Part shown: positions 27,013 to 37,027 of the stretch, piece by piece
How the letters are laid out: each line of letters starts with the position of its first letter
Numbering within the stretch: position 1 is the first letter of the stretch
Assembly: GCA_029259635.1 (NCBI GenBank)
Contig: JAJDEU010000001.1
Span: 62,001-126,000 of the forward strand
DNA from: Planctomycetota bacterium
GTDB taxonomy: Bacteria; Planctomycetota; UBA1135; GCA-002686595
DNA length: 64,000 bases
Reading direction: 5' to 3'
Program-made: the position numbers and the translations under genes
Notes under the pieces: model-generated
Seen by the model: only the letters and a program-made list of their open reading frames with translations
Told to the model about the DNA's origin: nothing
Databases searched by the model: none

Positions 27013-27885
27013 GTGCACGGAAGCGTGAGTTTGCATGACGGAGTCCTGTGGGTGGGGCGGCATGAAAAGACCGCTCACGTCGCGGCCTTTGACCTCGATG
27101 GAAGGCCGCTCGGCCGCAGGTTTTCCTTTCGTAATAGCGAGCTGGATCGCGCCGCCGTAAGCGGTTTAGTCGTGGACCAAGATCACCGCATTTGGGTAGC
27201 GGATACGCCATCGGGAAAGCTGCTCGGTTTCAATCTCTTCGGCCGGCAATTGGCTTCCATCGGAGGAGGCGAGTGGACTGAAGATGAGGGTAAGAGCCTC
27301 ACGGAACCGGTCGATGTCGACCTCTTCGGCGAGGTCGATGACAGCTTGCTCGTTGTCGCATCCGGGGGCAGACGCCGGCACGCGGTCAGGCTCTTCTCCC
27401 CGACTGGTGAGCTCGTGCTATCGCTGCGTCCGCTCGGCGATCCGCGCGGGAAGTTCTTCGGAGTTCGTGGAGTAGCCGCGCTCGGTAGGCTGATCTTCGT
27501 CGCCGAGGCGAGCGCCGAACGCGTGCAGGTCTTCCGCGACGGCGACTTTCACTTCGCCTTCCGTTGTTCAGTTCCAGGTTTCGGTCCCCGGCCGGTGGCA
27601 ACGGCGCCCCTCGCGGACGGACGCCTTGTCGTCGCGGTGAGGGGCGACGGCGATAAAGAAGAGAGTGGGCTGCTTCTTTATGACCAGAGCGGTCATTTCT
27701 TGAATGTCCTCGCTCACTCGGGCCGTGACGATGGACGAATCTGCGAGCCGGATGGGCTAGCCGTCCTCGACGCTGGCCGGGACCGAGAGAGTCGGCTCTT
27801 TGTCATCGATTGCGATGGAGAACGGGTCCAGGTCTTCAATCTCGAAGGAAATTGCTACGGGGCCTTTGAAACCCTAACGGGATGA
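27013..27885 (+). CDS. NHL-repeat beta-propeller protein
   Basis: 290 aa from a GTG 9 bases after the phosphoesterase stop. It consists of NHL/6-bladed propeller-like repeats, seen in segments such as VSGLVVDQDHRIWVADTPSG (about 50-69), GVAALGRLIFVAEASAERVQ (about 154-173) and DGLAVLDAGRDRESRLFVID. No signal peptide is visible, and no catalytic motif can be named. Such propellers serve as binding scaffolds. It is the last gene of the sulfatase-like / phosphoesterase operon. Function unknown. Confidence 0.65.
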   Translation: MHGSVSLHDGVLWVGRHEKTAHVAAFDLDGRPLGRRFSFRNSELDRAAVSGLVVDQDHRIWVADTPSGKLLGFNLFGRQLASIGGGEWTEDEGKSLTEPVDVDLFGEVDDSLLVVASGGRRRHAVRLFSPTGELVLSLRPLGDPRGKFFGVRGVAALGRLIFVAEASAERVQVFRDGDFHFAFRCSVPGFGPRPVATAPLADGRLVVAVRGDGDKEESGLLLYDQSGHFLNVLAHSGRDDGRICEPDGLAVLDAGRDRESRLFVIDCDGERVQVFNLEGNCYGAFETLTG

Positions 27886-28195
27886 ACGGGTTGCTCCCTC
27901 CCTGAACATCTTTCCTACCGAGGCGGGCCTGTGGGCGGAGGGAGCGGATCTCGCCGCAGTCGGGCGAACAGACGCCTTAGGTGCGCGGTCTTTCGTTCTC
28001 GCCGGTTCCATCCTTTCGCTGATTTTTCGCCCGCGATACCGGCATCCGGAAGGTATTTTTGAGTCGAACTCGCGGCGCCGCAGCTCGCAACCACCTTTTG
28101 GGAGTGAAAACCTCCTTCGCGGCACCGACAGACGCCTTTTTGCTGGGGATTCATTGGAACCCTTAGGAATTTATTAGCGTCTACAGCTATCAGCA
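27886..28195. other. Upstream region of the giant repeat protein
   Basis: 310 bases between the NHL gene and the giant gene on the same strand. It presumably holds the giant gene's promoter and leader. I find no supported coding sequence, RNA gene or obvious operator. No clear terminator with a T-run follows the NHL gene. Confidence 0.4.
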
Positions 28196-31100
28196 ATGCA
28201 TCCCAGTATTCACCTCCTGCTCGCGGCGGGTCTACTCTTCCCGGGTGCACCTTTTCAAGCCGAAGATGACCAGCCAACGGTCGAGACTAGTGTTCTCGTT
28301 GGCGGTCAAGGGGGGCAGGGTGCAAACGGGGGGGCAAAAACGCCCGTTGTCGGCAATCAAGCAGGGTCCAAGCTGGGTCCGGGCAAAGGCCTGGGCGTTG
28401 GTGGTGCTAACGGGAACTTTGGAAAGCAGAACCCCAACGACAAGGCGATCAACGCGCTGCTCTTCAACGAGCACGCTCTGATCAAAGGCGGTTCGAACGT
28501 GTTCGGCGGCGAGGATGCCATCATTCGCGCGGGACCGTTCGAGATCATTCTGCCCGGCGAACCGTCGATCGTGACGTCCCCCGATCTCTTGCTCGTCACG
28601 CTGACCGACACGGCCTCTGGCAATGATGAGACCATCATCGTCGAGCTTCCGCCGACACTGGTTCGGGGCGATAAAGTGCCCATGTTGGTGGCCTTCCACA
28701 AGTGCTGCAACACGCAGTTCGACATCAGCGCGAATACGACCTTTCCGGCGGAAGCCCGAGCCCGTGGCTGGTTGCTGATGGCTCCGCTGGGAGCGTTCAA
28801 GCCGAACTTTTCCTCGCTTGCCAGCCAGTCCAACACAGAAGAAGCGCTCGACTTCGTTCTGAACCGATTCAGTAGCTATATCGATCTTGACCGGATCTAC
28901 GGCGTTGGTTTTTCCATGGGAGGGGGCTCTGCACTGAGCTTTGCGGCGCGCCATTTGGATCCGGCCAAACCGATGTTTGCGGCGCTGGTCAATCACACGG
29001 GCGGCCTCGACCTGATTAACACCTACGAGAATGAAGGGACCGGCATCCGGGACATTCTCGAGTTCCTCTTCCGGGGAACTCCCGGCGCTAAGCCGTTCAA
29101 TTATCAGCGCTCCTCCCTGGTAGTGAAGAGTGGCGGTCCCAACGGGTTCGACCCGGATGTGAGTATGGCGTGGAACCTCACCCATATTCCAATTCTCGAT
29201 GTGCGCGCGCAGTTCGATGAACCCGCTACGGCCTATCTCCTCGATCAGAACACGTTGTTCGAAACCGCGATGAGCCTGTTTGGGGGCATCGTCACCGTGG
29301 ACATCAAGCCTGGGGTCAGCGTGCACAATTGGAGCACCCTGCCCGAGAGTCAGGCGCTCGATTTTCTAGAGCAGTTCACTCTCGAGCTTCCGACGAGTGC
29401 CCATACTCTCGCGGACCGAGACGATCGATTCTTCTACTTCGATATTGTTCAGGACGCGCCGGACGCCTTTTCGCCGTTTACTTGGTCGATTCGGAGAGGC
29501 GCGAATGAGATTCGCTTCAGCGAAACCGCGAACATGTCGGAGATCCACTTCGACCCTTTTGAGGTGAAGCTAGACCCGAGTCAGACCTTGGTGGTCTGGA
29601 CCGACACCACCGATGGGATCGCGGATACGATCGTTCTTGAGGGCTTTCCGTTCCAACCCGTGGAGGTCCTGCGAGACGGTCTCGCGACCACCGCATGGTC
29701 TCACGACATTTCGACGAGCACGCTCTCGCTGAACGAGACCGATGGATCGGCCAATCACATCTGGCACGTGACTTCGCGGCAGGCCGCCTCCGATGTCGGA
29801 GTCTCGATCTTTATCGACGAAGCGAATCCGACCGAGGGCGACACGGTCGACCTTACGGTTGTTGCACGGAACTTCGGCCCGTCGATTACGAGTGGGGTCG
29901 AGGTCGCGAGCCTTCTGCCCACGGGCTTGACCTACGTCGGGAGCTCGGTGGATGTAGGAACCTACGAGGCGGGCACGGGGGTGTGGGAGCTCGGCTTGCT
30001 CGAGGCGCCCCAGATCGCGACTCTCGTCATCCAAGCAACCGTCGATGTGGGCACAGGCGGTCAGATGCTTCTCGGCTCGGCGGCGATGAGCGGCTTGACT
30101 CAGGTCGATCTCAATTCGGCCAACGATTCCGATTCGGTGGCTCTCACGGTCTCCAATGATGCGGACCTGGTCCTCACGAAAACCGTAGACAACGATCGTC
30201 CTAAAGAGGGGGAGCAGATCGTCTACACCCTCTCGGTGACGAACCTCGCTCCGGGTGCCCAAGTCAGCACCTTGACGATTAGTGATTCCCTGCCCGCTGG
30301 CGTGACGTACGTCTCGGACGTGGCCTCGCTGGGGTCGTACAGCGACGGCACGGGGATCTGGACGATCGGGACTTTCGATTCCGGCGCGACCGCGACTCTC
30401 GACATCACCGTCGCCGTTGATGTCGCAACCATCGCGCAGACGATCGTCAACAACGCCTCCGTCCTGACCTTCGATCAAAACGATCCCAACCTCACCAACA
30501 ACGCGGACTCGGCATCGATCTTGGTCGTCGATGATGTGGACTTCTCCGTTGGAATCGTCGTCGACGATGCGACGCCGAACGAACAAGACCAGGTCGTCTA
30601 CACGATTACCGTCACCAACGGTTCCGGCTCCATCGCCGGATCCGGAATCGAGCTCACCGACCTCTTGCCGGCCGGGGTTTCCTATGTCTCCGACGTTCCC
30701 AGCCAGGGGAGCTACTCAAGCATCTCAGGACTGTGGCAAGTGGGCGGCCTCGGAGCTGGCGCCAACGCAACGCTCGCGATCACCGCACAGGTCGATGTGG
30801 GTACCGGCGGGCAAGCGATCGTCAATTCGACGACTGCACTGAGCGCTGATCAACCCGACCCGAATGCGAGTAACGATTCGGATTCCGTCCAAATCGACGT
30901 CGATGACAACGCGGACCTCTCGGTCACCAAGGTGGTCGATGATGCGACGCCGATCGAACAAGCTCAGGTGGTCTACACGATTACCGTTGCCAACCCGAGC
31001 GGCGGCGCTCAGGCTACGGGTGTCTCGCTGGTGGACTTGCTGCCCGCGGGAGTGACCTACTTCTCCGACACTCCCAGCCAGGGCAGCTACGTCAGTGGCA

Positions 31101-34100
31101 CTGGCGTCTGGACTGTCGGCGTTATCGATGCGGGGAATGACGCAACGCTGGATATCACGGCGACCGTCGACGTCGGCTCCGCCGGAATGGCGATTGTGAA
31201 CACGGCATCGGGCTTACTCTCGGATCAACCGGATTCGAATGCGTCGAACGATAGCGACACGGCGCAGATCGACGTCTCCGACTTGGCGGACCTGTCCGTC
31301 TCGAAGGTCGTCGACGTGGGCTTCCCGGAGGTCAGCGACAGCGTCGTCTACACGATCACGATCTCGAATCCGCTCGGTGGGGCTCAGGCAACGAACCTTT
31401 CGCTTACCGATCTCCTTCCCTCCGGTGTGACCTACGTGAGCGATACGCCGAGTCAAGGCAGCTACGTCAGCGGGACGGGAGTCTGGACGATCGGCTCGCT
31501 CGCCAGCGGCGCGGTCGCAACGCTTGATATTACCGCCAGCGTCGACCCCGGCACGGTGGGCATGACGATCGCCAACACCGTCGCGGGTTTAACTCTCGAC
31601 CAGACGGATCCCAACGCGAGTAACGACACGGACATGGCGTCCTTCTTAGTCGTCGCGGATGTCGACCTGTCGATCACGAAAACCGTCGATGATGCGACTC
31701 CCTCCGAGCTGGGTACCGTGGTCTACACGATCACCGTCGCGAACACCTCCGGCACCGTGGCGGCATCCAATGTCAGCCTCGTCGACCTCTTGCCGAGCGG
31801 CGTCACTTTTGTCTCGGACAACCCGAGTCAAGGCAGCTACGTCGATGGCACCGGCGTCTGGACGGTCGGTTCCATCGCAGCGTCCTCGAACGCGACCTTA
31901 GATCTGACGGCCACGGTCGATGCCGCTACCGGCGGAACCATGATCGTCAATACGGCAAATAGCCTGGCCGCCGATCAACCCGACGCGAACGCAGCGAACA
32001 ACAGTGACTCGGTTCAGATCGACGTAGACAATGGCGCCGACCTCGCCGTGTCGAAGATCGTGGACGACGCGACCCCCGAAGTCGGCGACACGGTGGTCTA
32101 CACGGTCACGGTCTCGAATCCCGGCGGCGGAGCTCAGGCGACAACTGTTTCAGTGACGGACCTTCTGCCGAGCGGCGTGACCTATGTCTCCGATTCGCCG
32201 AGTCAAGGTACCTACGTCAATGGCACTGGCGTGTGGACGGTCGGCACGATCAATGCGGGCGCGAACGCTACGCTCGGCATCACGGTCACGGTGGACGCGG
32301 GGCAAGCGGGGAACCTGATCACGAACACGACCACGGCGCTGTCGCTCGATCAGGCCGACGGCAATGCGACGAATGACGTCGGGACCATCGGCATCAACGT
32401 CGTGCCCGACATCGATCTATCGGTCGTCAAGACGGTGGACGATGCGACGCCGAATGAGCAAGACACGATCGTCTATACGATCACGCTGACGAACAACGAT
32501 GCGAGCGAGGGCGCGACGACGATCACGTTGACCGACGTCCTGCCCGCAGGCGTGACTTATGTCTCCGACGTCGCGAGCCAAGGCACCTACGTCAATGGAA
32601 CCGGCGTGTGGACGGTCGGTACGGTCGCCGCGCTGGGCGTGGCGACACTCGACATCACGGTGACGGTCGATGTCGGAACCGGCGGCGACGCGATCGTCAA
32701 CACAACCTCGGCGCTCGGCTTCGACCAGACGGATACGAACGCGGCGAACGATGTCGGCTCGGTGCAGATAGATGTCGACAACGGCGCGGACTTGGCGGTT
32801 AGCAAGATCGTCGACGTCGCGACGCCCGAAGTCGGCGACACGGTGGTCTACACGGTCACGGTCTCGAACCCGGGCGGCGGAGCTCAGGCCACGACGGTTT
32901 CAGTCACGGACTTGCTGCCGAGCGGCGTGACCTATGTCTCGGATTCGCCGAGTCAGGGTAGCTACGTCAACGGCACCGGCGTGTGGACGGTCGGCACGAT
33001 CAATGCGGGCGCGAACGCGACGCTCGGCATCACGGTGACGGTGGACGCGGGACAAGCGGGCAACCTGATCACGAACACGACCACGGCGCTGTCGCTCGAT
33101 CAGACCGATTCGAACGCGACGAACGACGTCGGCACCATCGGCATCAACGTCGTTCCTGACATCGATCTCTCGGTCGTGAAGACGGTCGACGATGCGACGC
33201 CGAATGAGCAAGACACGATCGTCTATTCGATCACTCTGACGAACAATGATGCGAGCGAGGGCGCGACGACGATCACATTGACCGACGTCTTGCCCGCTGG
33301 CGTGACTTATGTCTCCGACGTCGCGAGCCAAGGCACGTACGTCAATGGCACGGGCGTGTGGACGGTCGGCACGGTCGCAGCGCTCGGCTCCGCGACACTC
33401 GACATCACAGCAACGGTCGATGTCGGAACCGGCGGCGACGCGATCGTCAACACGACCTCCGCGCTGAGCTTCGACCAGACGGATACGAACGCGGCGAACG
33501 ATGTTGGCTCGGTGCAGATCGACGTCGACAATGGCGCGGACTTGGCGGTTAGCAAGATCGTCGACGTCGCGACGCCCGAAGTCGGCGACACGGTCGTCTA
33601 CACGGTCACGGTCTCGAACCCGGGCGGCGGAGCTCAGGCGACGACGGTATCGGTGACGGACCTGCTGCCGAGCGGTGTTACCTACGTCTCGGACTCGCCG
33701 AGCCAAGGCACCTACGTGAACGGCACTGGCGTCTGGACGGTCGGCACGATCAATGCGGGCGCGAACGCTACGCTCGGCATCACGGTCACGGTGGACGCTG
33801 GGCAAGCGGGGAACCTGATCACGAACACGACGACGGCGCTGTCCTTGGATCAGACGGACGGCAATGCGACGAACGACGTCGGCACGATCGGAATCAACGT
33901 TGTCCCGGACATCGATCTCTCGGTAGTGAAGACGGTCGACGACGCGACTCCGAATGAGCAAGACACGATCGTCTATACGATCACTCTGACGAACAACGAT
34001 GCGAGCGAAGGGGCGACGACGATCACGTTGACCGACGTCCTGCCCGCAGGCGTGACTTATGTCTCCGACGTCGCGAGCCAGGGTTCGTATGTCAATGGAA

Positions 34101-35407
34101 CCGGCGTGTGGACGGTCGGTACGGTCGCCGCGCTGGGCATGGCGACACTCGACATCACGGTGACGGTCGATGTCGGAACTGGTGGCGACGCGATCGTCAA
34201 CACGACCTCCGCGCTGAGCTTCGACCAGACGGATACGAACGCGGCGAATGATGTCGGCTCGGTTCAGATTGACGTGGACAACGGCGCAGACCTCGCCGTG
34301 TCGAAAATCGTCGACGACCCGACTCCCGAAGTCGGCGACACGGTGGTCTACACCGTCACGGTTTCGAACCCGGGTGGCGGGGCGCAAGCCACAACGGTAT
34401 CGGTGACGGACCTTCTGCCGAGCGGCGTGACCTATATCTCCGACTCGCCGAGTCAAGGCACCTACGTCAACGGCACTGGCGTGTGGACGGTCGGCACGGT
34501 CAACGCGGGCGCTAATGCTACGCTCGGCATCACGGTCACGGTGGACGCTGGGCAAGCGGGGAACCTGATCACGAACACGACGACGGCGCTGTCGCTGGAT
34601 CAGACCGATTCGAACGCGACGAACGACGTCGGCACCATCGGCATCAACGTCGTTCCGGACATCGACCTCTCGGTCGTGAAGACGGTCGACGATGCGACGC
34701 CGAATGAGCAGGACACGGTCGTCTATACGATCACGCTGACGAACAACGACTCGAGCGAGAGCGCGACGACGATCACCGTCACGGACGTCCTGCCCGCGGG
34801 CGTGACCTACGTCTCCAACAATCCGAGCCAGGGTAGCTTTGCGAGCGGCACGGGCATCTGGACTGTCGGCACGGTCGCAGCACTCGGCTCGGCGACACTC
34901 GGCATCACCGTCACGGTCGATGTCGGAACCGGCGGCGACGCGATCGTCAACACGACCTCGGCGCTGGGCTTCGATCAGACGGACACGAACGCGGCGAACG
35001 ACGTCGGCTCGGTTCAAATCGACGTCGACAATGGCGCGGACTTGGCCGTGAGCAAAGTCGTCGACGACTCGACGCCCGATGAGCTTCAATCGATCGTCTA
35101 CACGATCACGGTCTCCAATCCGAGCGGTGGTGCGCAAGCGACGACGGTCTCGCTGACGGACGCTCTGCCCGCTGGAGTCACTTACTCCTCGGACACGCCG
35201 AGCCAAGGAAGCTTTGCGAGCGGTTCAGGCGTCTGGACGGTGGGGACCATCAACGCGGGTTCGAACGCAACGCTCGCGATCACGGTCTCGGTCGATAGCG
35301 GAACCAGCGCGACGATGATTACGAATTCGACGTCGGGTCTCTCGTTGGATCAGACCGACGGGAACAGCGCGAATGACATCGGGTCGGTGACGGTCACCGT
35401 CAACTGA
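28196..35407 (+). CDS. Giant exported protein: alpha/beta-hydrolase head plus 15 DUF11-type repeats
   Basis: 2403 aa. Residues 1-22 are a signal peptide (LLLAAGLLFPGAPFQA). A Gly-rich linker with GGQGGQGANGGAK covers about 35-95. Residues about 115-400 form an alpha/beta-hydrolase domain like PHB-depolymerase/feruloyl-esterase (LVAFHKCCN oxyanion region; nucleophile Ser240 in GVGFSMGGGSA; late His in VHNWSTLP). A linker domain covers about 400-530. From residue 533 run 15 DUF11/TIGR01451-type Ig-like repeats: the first 124 aa, the next 13 exactly 125 aa (375 bp), the last 122 aa. Each has YTITV, LLPSGVTYVSD, SQGSYV, GTGVWTVG and DQTD landmarks. Repeats 7-14 alternate two types in a 750-bp unit. 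There is no C-terminal anchor or sorting motif. A long secreted or surface stalk carrying an esterase is the likely picture. Confidence 0.85.
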   Translation: MHPSIHLLLAAGLLFPGAPFQAEDDQPTVETSVLVGGQGGQGANGGAKTPVVGNQAGSKLGPGKGLGVGGANGNFGKQNPNDKAINALLFNEHALIKGGSNVFGGEDAIIRAGPFEIILPGEPSIVTSPDLLLVTLTDTASGNDETIIVELPPTLVRGDKVPMLVAFHKCCNTQFDISANTTFPAEARARGWLLMAPLGAFKPNFSSLASQSNTEEALDFVLNRFSSYIDLDRIYGVGFSMGGGSALSFAARHLDPAKPMFAALVNHTGGLDLINTYENEGTGIRDILEFLFRGTPGAKPFNYQRSSLVVKSGGPNGFDPDVSMAWNLTHIPILDVRAQFDEPATAYLLDQNTLFETAMSLFGGIVTVDIKPGVSVHNWSTLPESQALDFLEQFTLELPTSAHTLADRDDRFFYFDIVQDAPDAFSPFTWSIRRGANEIRFSETANMSEIHFDPFEVKLDPSQTLVVWTDTTDGIADTIVLEGFPFQPVEVLRDGLATTAWSHDISTSTLSLNETDGSANHIWHVTSRQAASDVGVSIFIDEANPTEGDTVDLTVVARNFGPSITSGVEVASLLPTGLTYVGSSVDVGTYEAGTGVWELGLLEAPQIATLVIQATVDVGTGGQMLLGSAAMSGLTQVDLNSANDSDSVALTVSNDADLVLTKTVDNDRPKEGEQIVYTLSVTNLAPGAQVSTLTISDSLPAGVTYVSDVASLGSYSDGTGIWTIGTFDSGATATLDITVAVDVATIAQTIVNNASVLTFDQNDPNLTNNADSASILVVDDVDFSVGIVVDDATPNEQDQVVYTITVTNGSGSIAGSGIELTDLLPAGVSYVSDVPSQGSYSSISGLWQVGGLGAGANATLAITAQVDVGTGGQAIVNSTTALSADQPDPNASNDSDSVQIDVDDNADLSVTKVVDDATPIEQAQVVYTITVANPSGGAQATGVSLVDLLPAGVTYFSDTPSQGSYVSGTGVWTVGVIDAGNDATLDITATVDVGSAGMAIVNTASGLLSDQPDSNASNDSDTAQIDVSDLADLSVSKVVDVGFPEVSDSVVYTITISNPLGGAQATNLSLTDLLPSGVTYVSDTPSQGSYVSGTGVWTIGSLASGAVATLDITASVDPGTVGMTIANTVAGLTLDQTDPNASNDTDMASFLVVADVDLSITKTVDDATPSELGTVVYTITVANTSGTVAASNVSLVDLLPSGVTFVSDNPSQGSYVDGTGVWTVGSIAASSNATLDLTATVDAATGGTMIVNTANSLAADQPDANAANNSDSVQIDVDNGADLAVSKIVDDATPEVGDTVVYTVTVSNPGGGAQATTVSVTDLLPSGVTYVSDSPSQGTYVNGTGVWTVGTINAGANATLGITVTVDAGQAGNLITNTTTALSLDQADGNATNDVGTIGINVVPDIDLSVVKTVDDATPNEQDTIVYTITLTNNDASEGATTITLTDVLPAGVTYVSDVASQGTYVNGTGVWTVGTVAALGVATLDITVTVDVGTGGDAIVNTTSALGFDQTDTNAANDVGSVQIDVDNGADLAVSKIVDVATPEVGDTVVYTVTVSNPGGGAQATTVSVTDLLPSGVTYVSDSPSQGSYVNGTGVWTVGTINAGANATLGITVTVDAGQAGNLITNTTTALSLDQTDSNATNDVGTIGINVVPDIDLSVVKTVDDATPNEQDTIVYSITLTNNDASEGATTITLTDVLPAGVTYVSDVASQGTYVNGTGVWTVGTVAALGSATLDITATVDVGTGGDAIVNTTSALSFDQTDTNAANDVGSVQIDVDNGADLAVSKIVDVATPEVGDTVVYTVTVSNPGGGAQATTVSVTDLLPSGVTYVSDSPSQGTYVNGTGVWTVGTINAGANATLGITVTVDAGQAGNLITNTTTALSLDQTDGNATNDVGTIGINVVPDIDLSVVKTVDDATPNEQDTIVYTITLTNNDASEGATTITLTDVLPAGVTYVSDVASQGSYVNGTGVWTVGTVAALGMATLDITVTVDVGTGGDAIVNTTSALSFDQTDTNAANDVGSVQIDVDNGADLAVSKIVDDPTPEVGDTVVYTVTVSNPGGGAQATTVSVTDLLPSGVTYISDSPSQGTYVNGTGVWTVGTVNAGANATLGITVTVDAGQAGNLITNTTTALSLDQTDSNATNDVGTIGINVVPDIDLSVVKTVDDATPNEQDTVVYTITLTNNDSSESATTITVTDVLPAGVTYVSNNPSQGSFASGTGIWTVGTVAALGSATLGITVTVDVGTGGDAIVNTTSALGFDQTDTNAANDVGSVQIDVDNGADLAVSKVVDDSTPDELQSIVYTITVSNPSGGAQATTVSLTDALPAGVTYSSDTPSQGSFASGSGVWTVGTINAGSNATLAITVSVDSGTSATMITNSTSGLSLDQTDGNSANDIGSVTVTVN
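32039..35038 (+). repeat. Four tandem 750-bp super-repeats (two DUF11 types, A-B)
   Basis: Units begin at 32039, 32789, 33539 and 34289, each of exactly 750 bp and encoding one A repeat (starting DLAVSKIVD) plus one B repeat (starting DLSVVKTVDDATPNEQD). The copies are nearly identical at the DNA level, with many shared synonymous codons. The fourth B unit is the most diverged. This indicates recent duplication or continuing gene conversion of the 750-bp module. Confidence 0.9.
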
Positions 35408-35464
35408 GACCTTTCGCGGCTCTCCAAGTCCGGTCGCACGAGCGCGGCTCCCGTTAAAGTTAGG

Positions 35465-35494
35465 GGGCCGGAGATTCGTGAGAATCACCGGCCC
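35465..35494 (+). terminator. Long hairpin with GTGA tetraloop after the giant gene
   Basis: GGGCCGG (35465-35471) pairs with CCGGCCC (35488-35494). Inside, after one A-A mismatch, GATTC (35473-35477) pairs with GAATC (35482-35486), leaving a GTGA loop (35478-35481) of GNRA type. A purine stretch rather than T-run follows, so termination would be non-canonical; it may protect the mRNA 3' end. Confidence 0.55.
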
Positions 35495-35612
35495 GAGGGA
35501 GAGAGGAGGACCTGTCAGGCTTCCCGGGTGTTCGTGCCGCTCGCAAAGCACAATCACCTCCCAACAGGCTCTTCATTGATGACTGTAGCTCTCAGCGACC
35601 AAGAGCACAGCG

Positions 35613-35649
35613 CCTAGATGCAGGTTTTTTCGCTCCTCAGACATCTAGG
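35613..35649. terminator. 8-bp inverted repeat with downstream T's
   Basis: CCTAGATG (35613-35620) and CATCTAGG (35642-35649) are perfect inverted copies with a 21-nt spacer containing six T's; GTTTTGA follows on the plus strand. It could act as a second, weak terminator for the giant gene. Confidence 0.35.
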
Positions 35650-35905
35650 GTTTTGACCCGGGGGTGACTGGCTGGCGGGAGAGATTGGGCTACCTAGAGT
35701 CGATCGGACGAGGGGAGAGCGGGAAAGCTAAGGGGCGGAGTCTAGATCTGGGTTTTCCTCCGCCTGTGACCGAAACCGGCGGACCGAGAGGGGGCGGGTT
35801 CTCGGGAGAGTTCGAGCAGCGGGTGATTAAATCGTAATCTCCAAAGCTCGATCCCAAGCCTGCGGGGGAGCGTGACGTTCGACGTCTCTCGACCCCGAGG
35901 ACCGA

Positions 35906-37027
35906 TCAACTCGGCGGAATCCAGATCTGAAATCGCGTCCCGCGCACAGGGAGGTGCTGCACCAGAAGTTCGCCGCCAGCTTGATGGACGATCGCGTTGA
36001 CCGCCGCCAAGCCGGAACCCGCGCCGGGCTGAAGCTTGGTCGTGACGCCCTCTTCGAAGAGCTTTTCACGAATCCCAAGCGCGACGCCGGGACCGTCATC
36101 CTCAATTGCGAGAACCAAACCGTCGCGTCCGGACTTGTCCGACTGCAACTCGACCAGGACGTGTGTCGCGGGCCCCGCAGGCGAGGCACAGGCTTCCCTG
36201 ATGTTGACGAGGAGATTGCGAACAACTCGGCTGAAATCGAACGCGGTGAGTTTGTGGGAGTGCTCGCCGGGCAGCTGCTCGATGCGAACACACAGTTCAG
36301 CGTTGGCCTGTCGATACGCGGCTTCCTCGGAAGCGAGCACGTCTCGAAGTGCTAACACGAGATCGGAATCCACCGCCCTGTGCGCAGCTTCGCTGGTTAA
36401 GTCCACTTCGAGCGCACTGGCGAGCAACTCACCGGCCCGCCGACACTCGCGCTTCATGACGGCGCCGTAGTGATCGCGCTCGTCTTCCTCCAGTTCATCC
36501 TCGAGCACTTGCAGTACATCGCAGACGGTGCGCAGGCCCGCCAGGTGATTGCGCAAGTCGTGAAAGAGTTCTCGTTCCCCGGAATCAACTTGTGGAGCGG
36601 GAAGCGCCGCTCGGGGTTGGCCGTCGTCCACATCGGGCCGGAAGGAACGGGCACACAGTTCGAGCAGAACATCGGCGGCTTCCATGTCTTCGGGAAGGTT
36701 TTGGTCAAAGAGGACCAGAACGATCGCGGACTCCTGATGCGCGTCGCCGGTGGAAGCGTGGACGACGTGATAGTCCGAACCCAGTCGGCTTGTGCCGGCT
36801 AGGTGGCGCTCCAACTGTTCCCGCGAAGGGGGAAAGTTCTCGGCGCCCGAAGTCAGGCAGGTCTGAAGCTCGCCCCGCTCGTCGATGCGCCAGATCGCGA
36901 CTCCCTCCGCGAGCTCGAGCGAGTGAATGGCGTCGAGCAGGATGTGGTCGAGCACCGCGTCGTCGGCACCGTCGATGAGCAACTGAACCAGGCGCTCAAG
37001 GGCGGGGGATTGTTGGGAGCGCGACAT
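35906..37027 (-). CDS. Soluble sensor histidine kinase
   Basis: 373 aa from the ATG at 37027; the longer frame to 37189 lacks domain content. Residues about 10-130 look like a GAF-type sensory domain (LLDAIHSLELAEGVAIWRID). The phosphorylation site is H156 in ELFHDLRNHLAGL, followed by a dimerisation helix pair. The ATPase part shows the N box RNLLVNIREA (about 270), G1 IEDDGPGV, and G2 GAGSGLAAVNAIV. There are no membrane segments, so it should sense a cytoplasmic or partner-borne signal. It has no response regulator beside it. Divergent from the ChrR-like cupin gene. Confidence 0.85.
   Translation of the reverse strand: MSRSQQSPALERLVQLLIDGADDAVLDHILLDAIHSLELAEGVAIWRIDERGELQTCLTSGAENFPPSREQLERHLAGTSRLGSDYHVVHASTGDAHQESAIVLVLFDQNLPEDMEAADVLLELCARSFRPDVDDGQPRAALPAPQVDSGERELFHDLRNHLAGLRTVCDVLQVLEDELEEDERDHYGAVMKRECRRAGELLASALEVDLTSEAAHRAVDSDLVLALRDVLASEEAAYRQANAELCVRIEQLPGEHSHKLTAFDFSRVVRNLLVNIREACASPAGPATHVLVELQSDKSGRDGLVLAIEDDGPGVALGIREKLFEEGVTTKLQPGAGSGLAAVNAIVHQAGGELLVQHLPVRGTRFQIWIPPS

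Larger units (their letters stand above)
35408..35905. other. Convergent intergenic region with two hairpins
   Basis: 498 bases between the giant gene (plus) and the histidine kinase gene (minus). It holds the two inverted repeats listed separately and is otherwise without supported coding sequence or RNA gene. Composition is G-rich with purine runs around 35700-35800. Confidence 0.5.

Noticed and set aside
32900-35206. 768-codon open frame on the minus strand opposite the giant gene
   Set aside because: It is an echo of the 375-bp repeats on the coding strand; the product is Arg/Asp-rich low complexity with the same period and no domain.
29789-35407. CRISPR-like or satellite array
   Set aside because: The regular 375-bp period is coding and corresponds to DUF11 domains; no short direct repeats with unique spacers.
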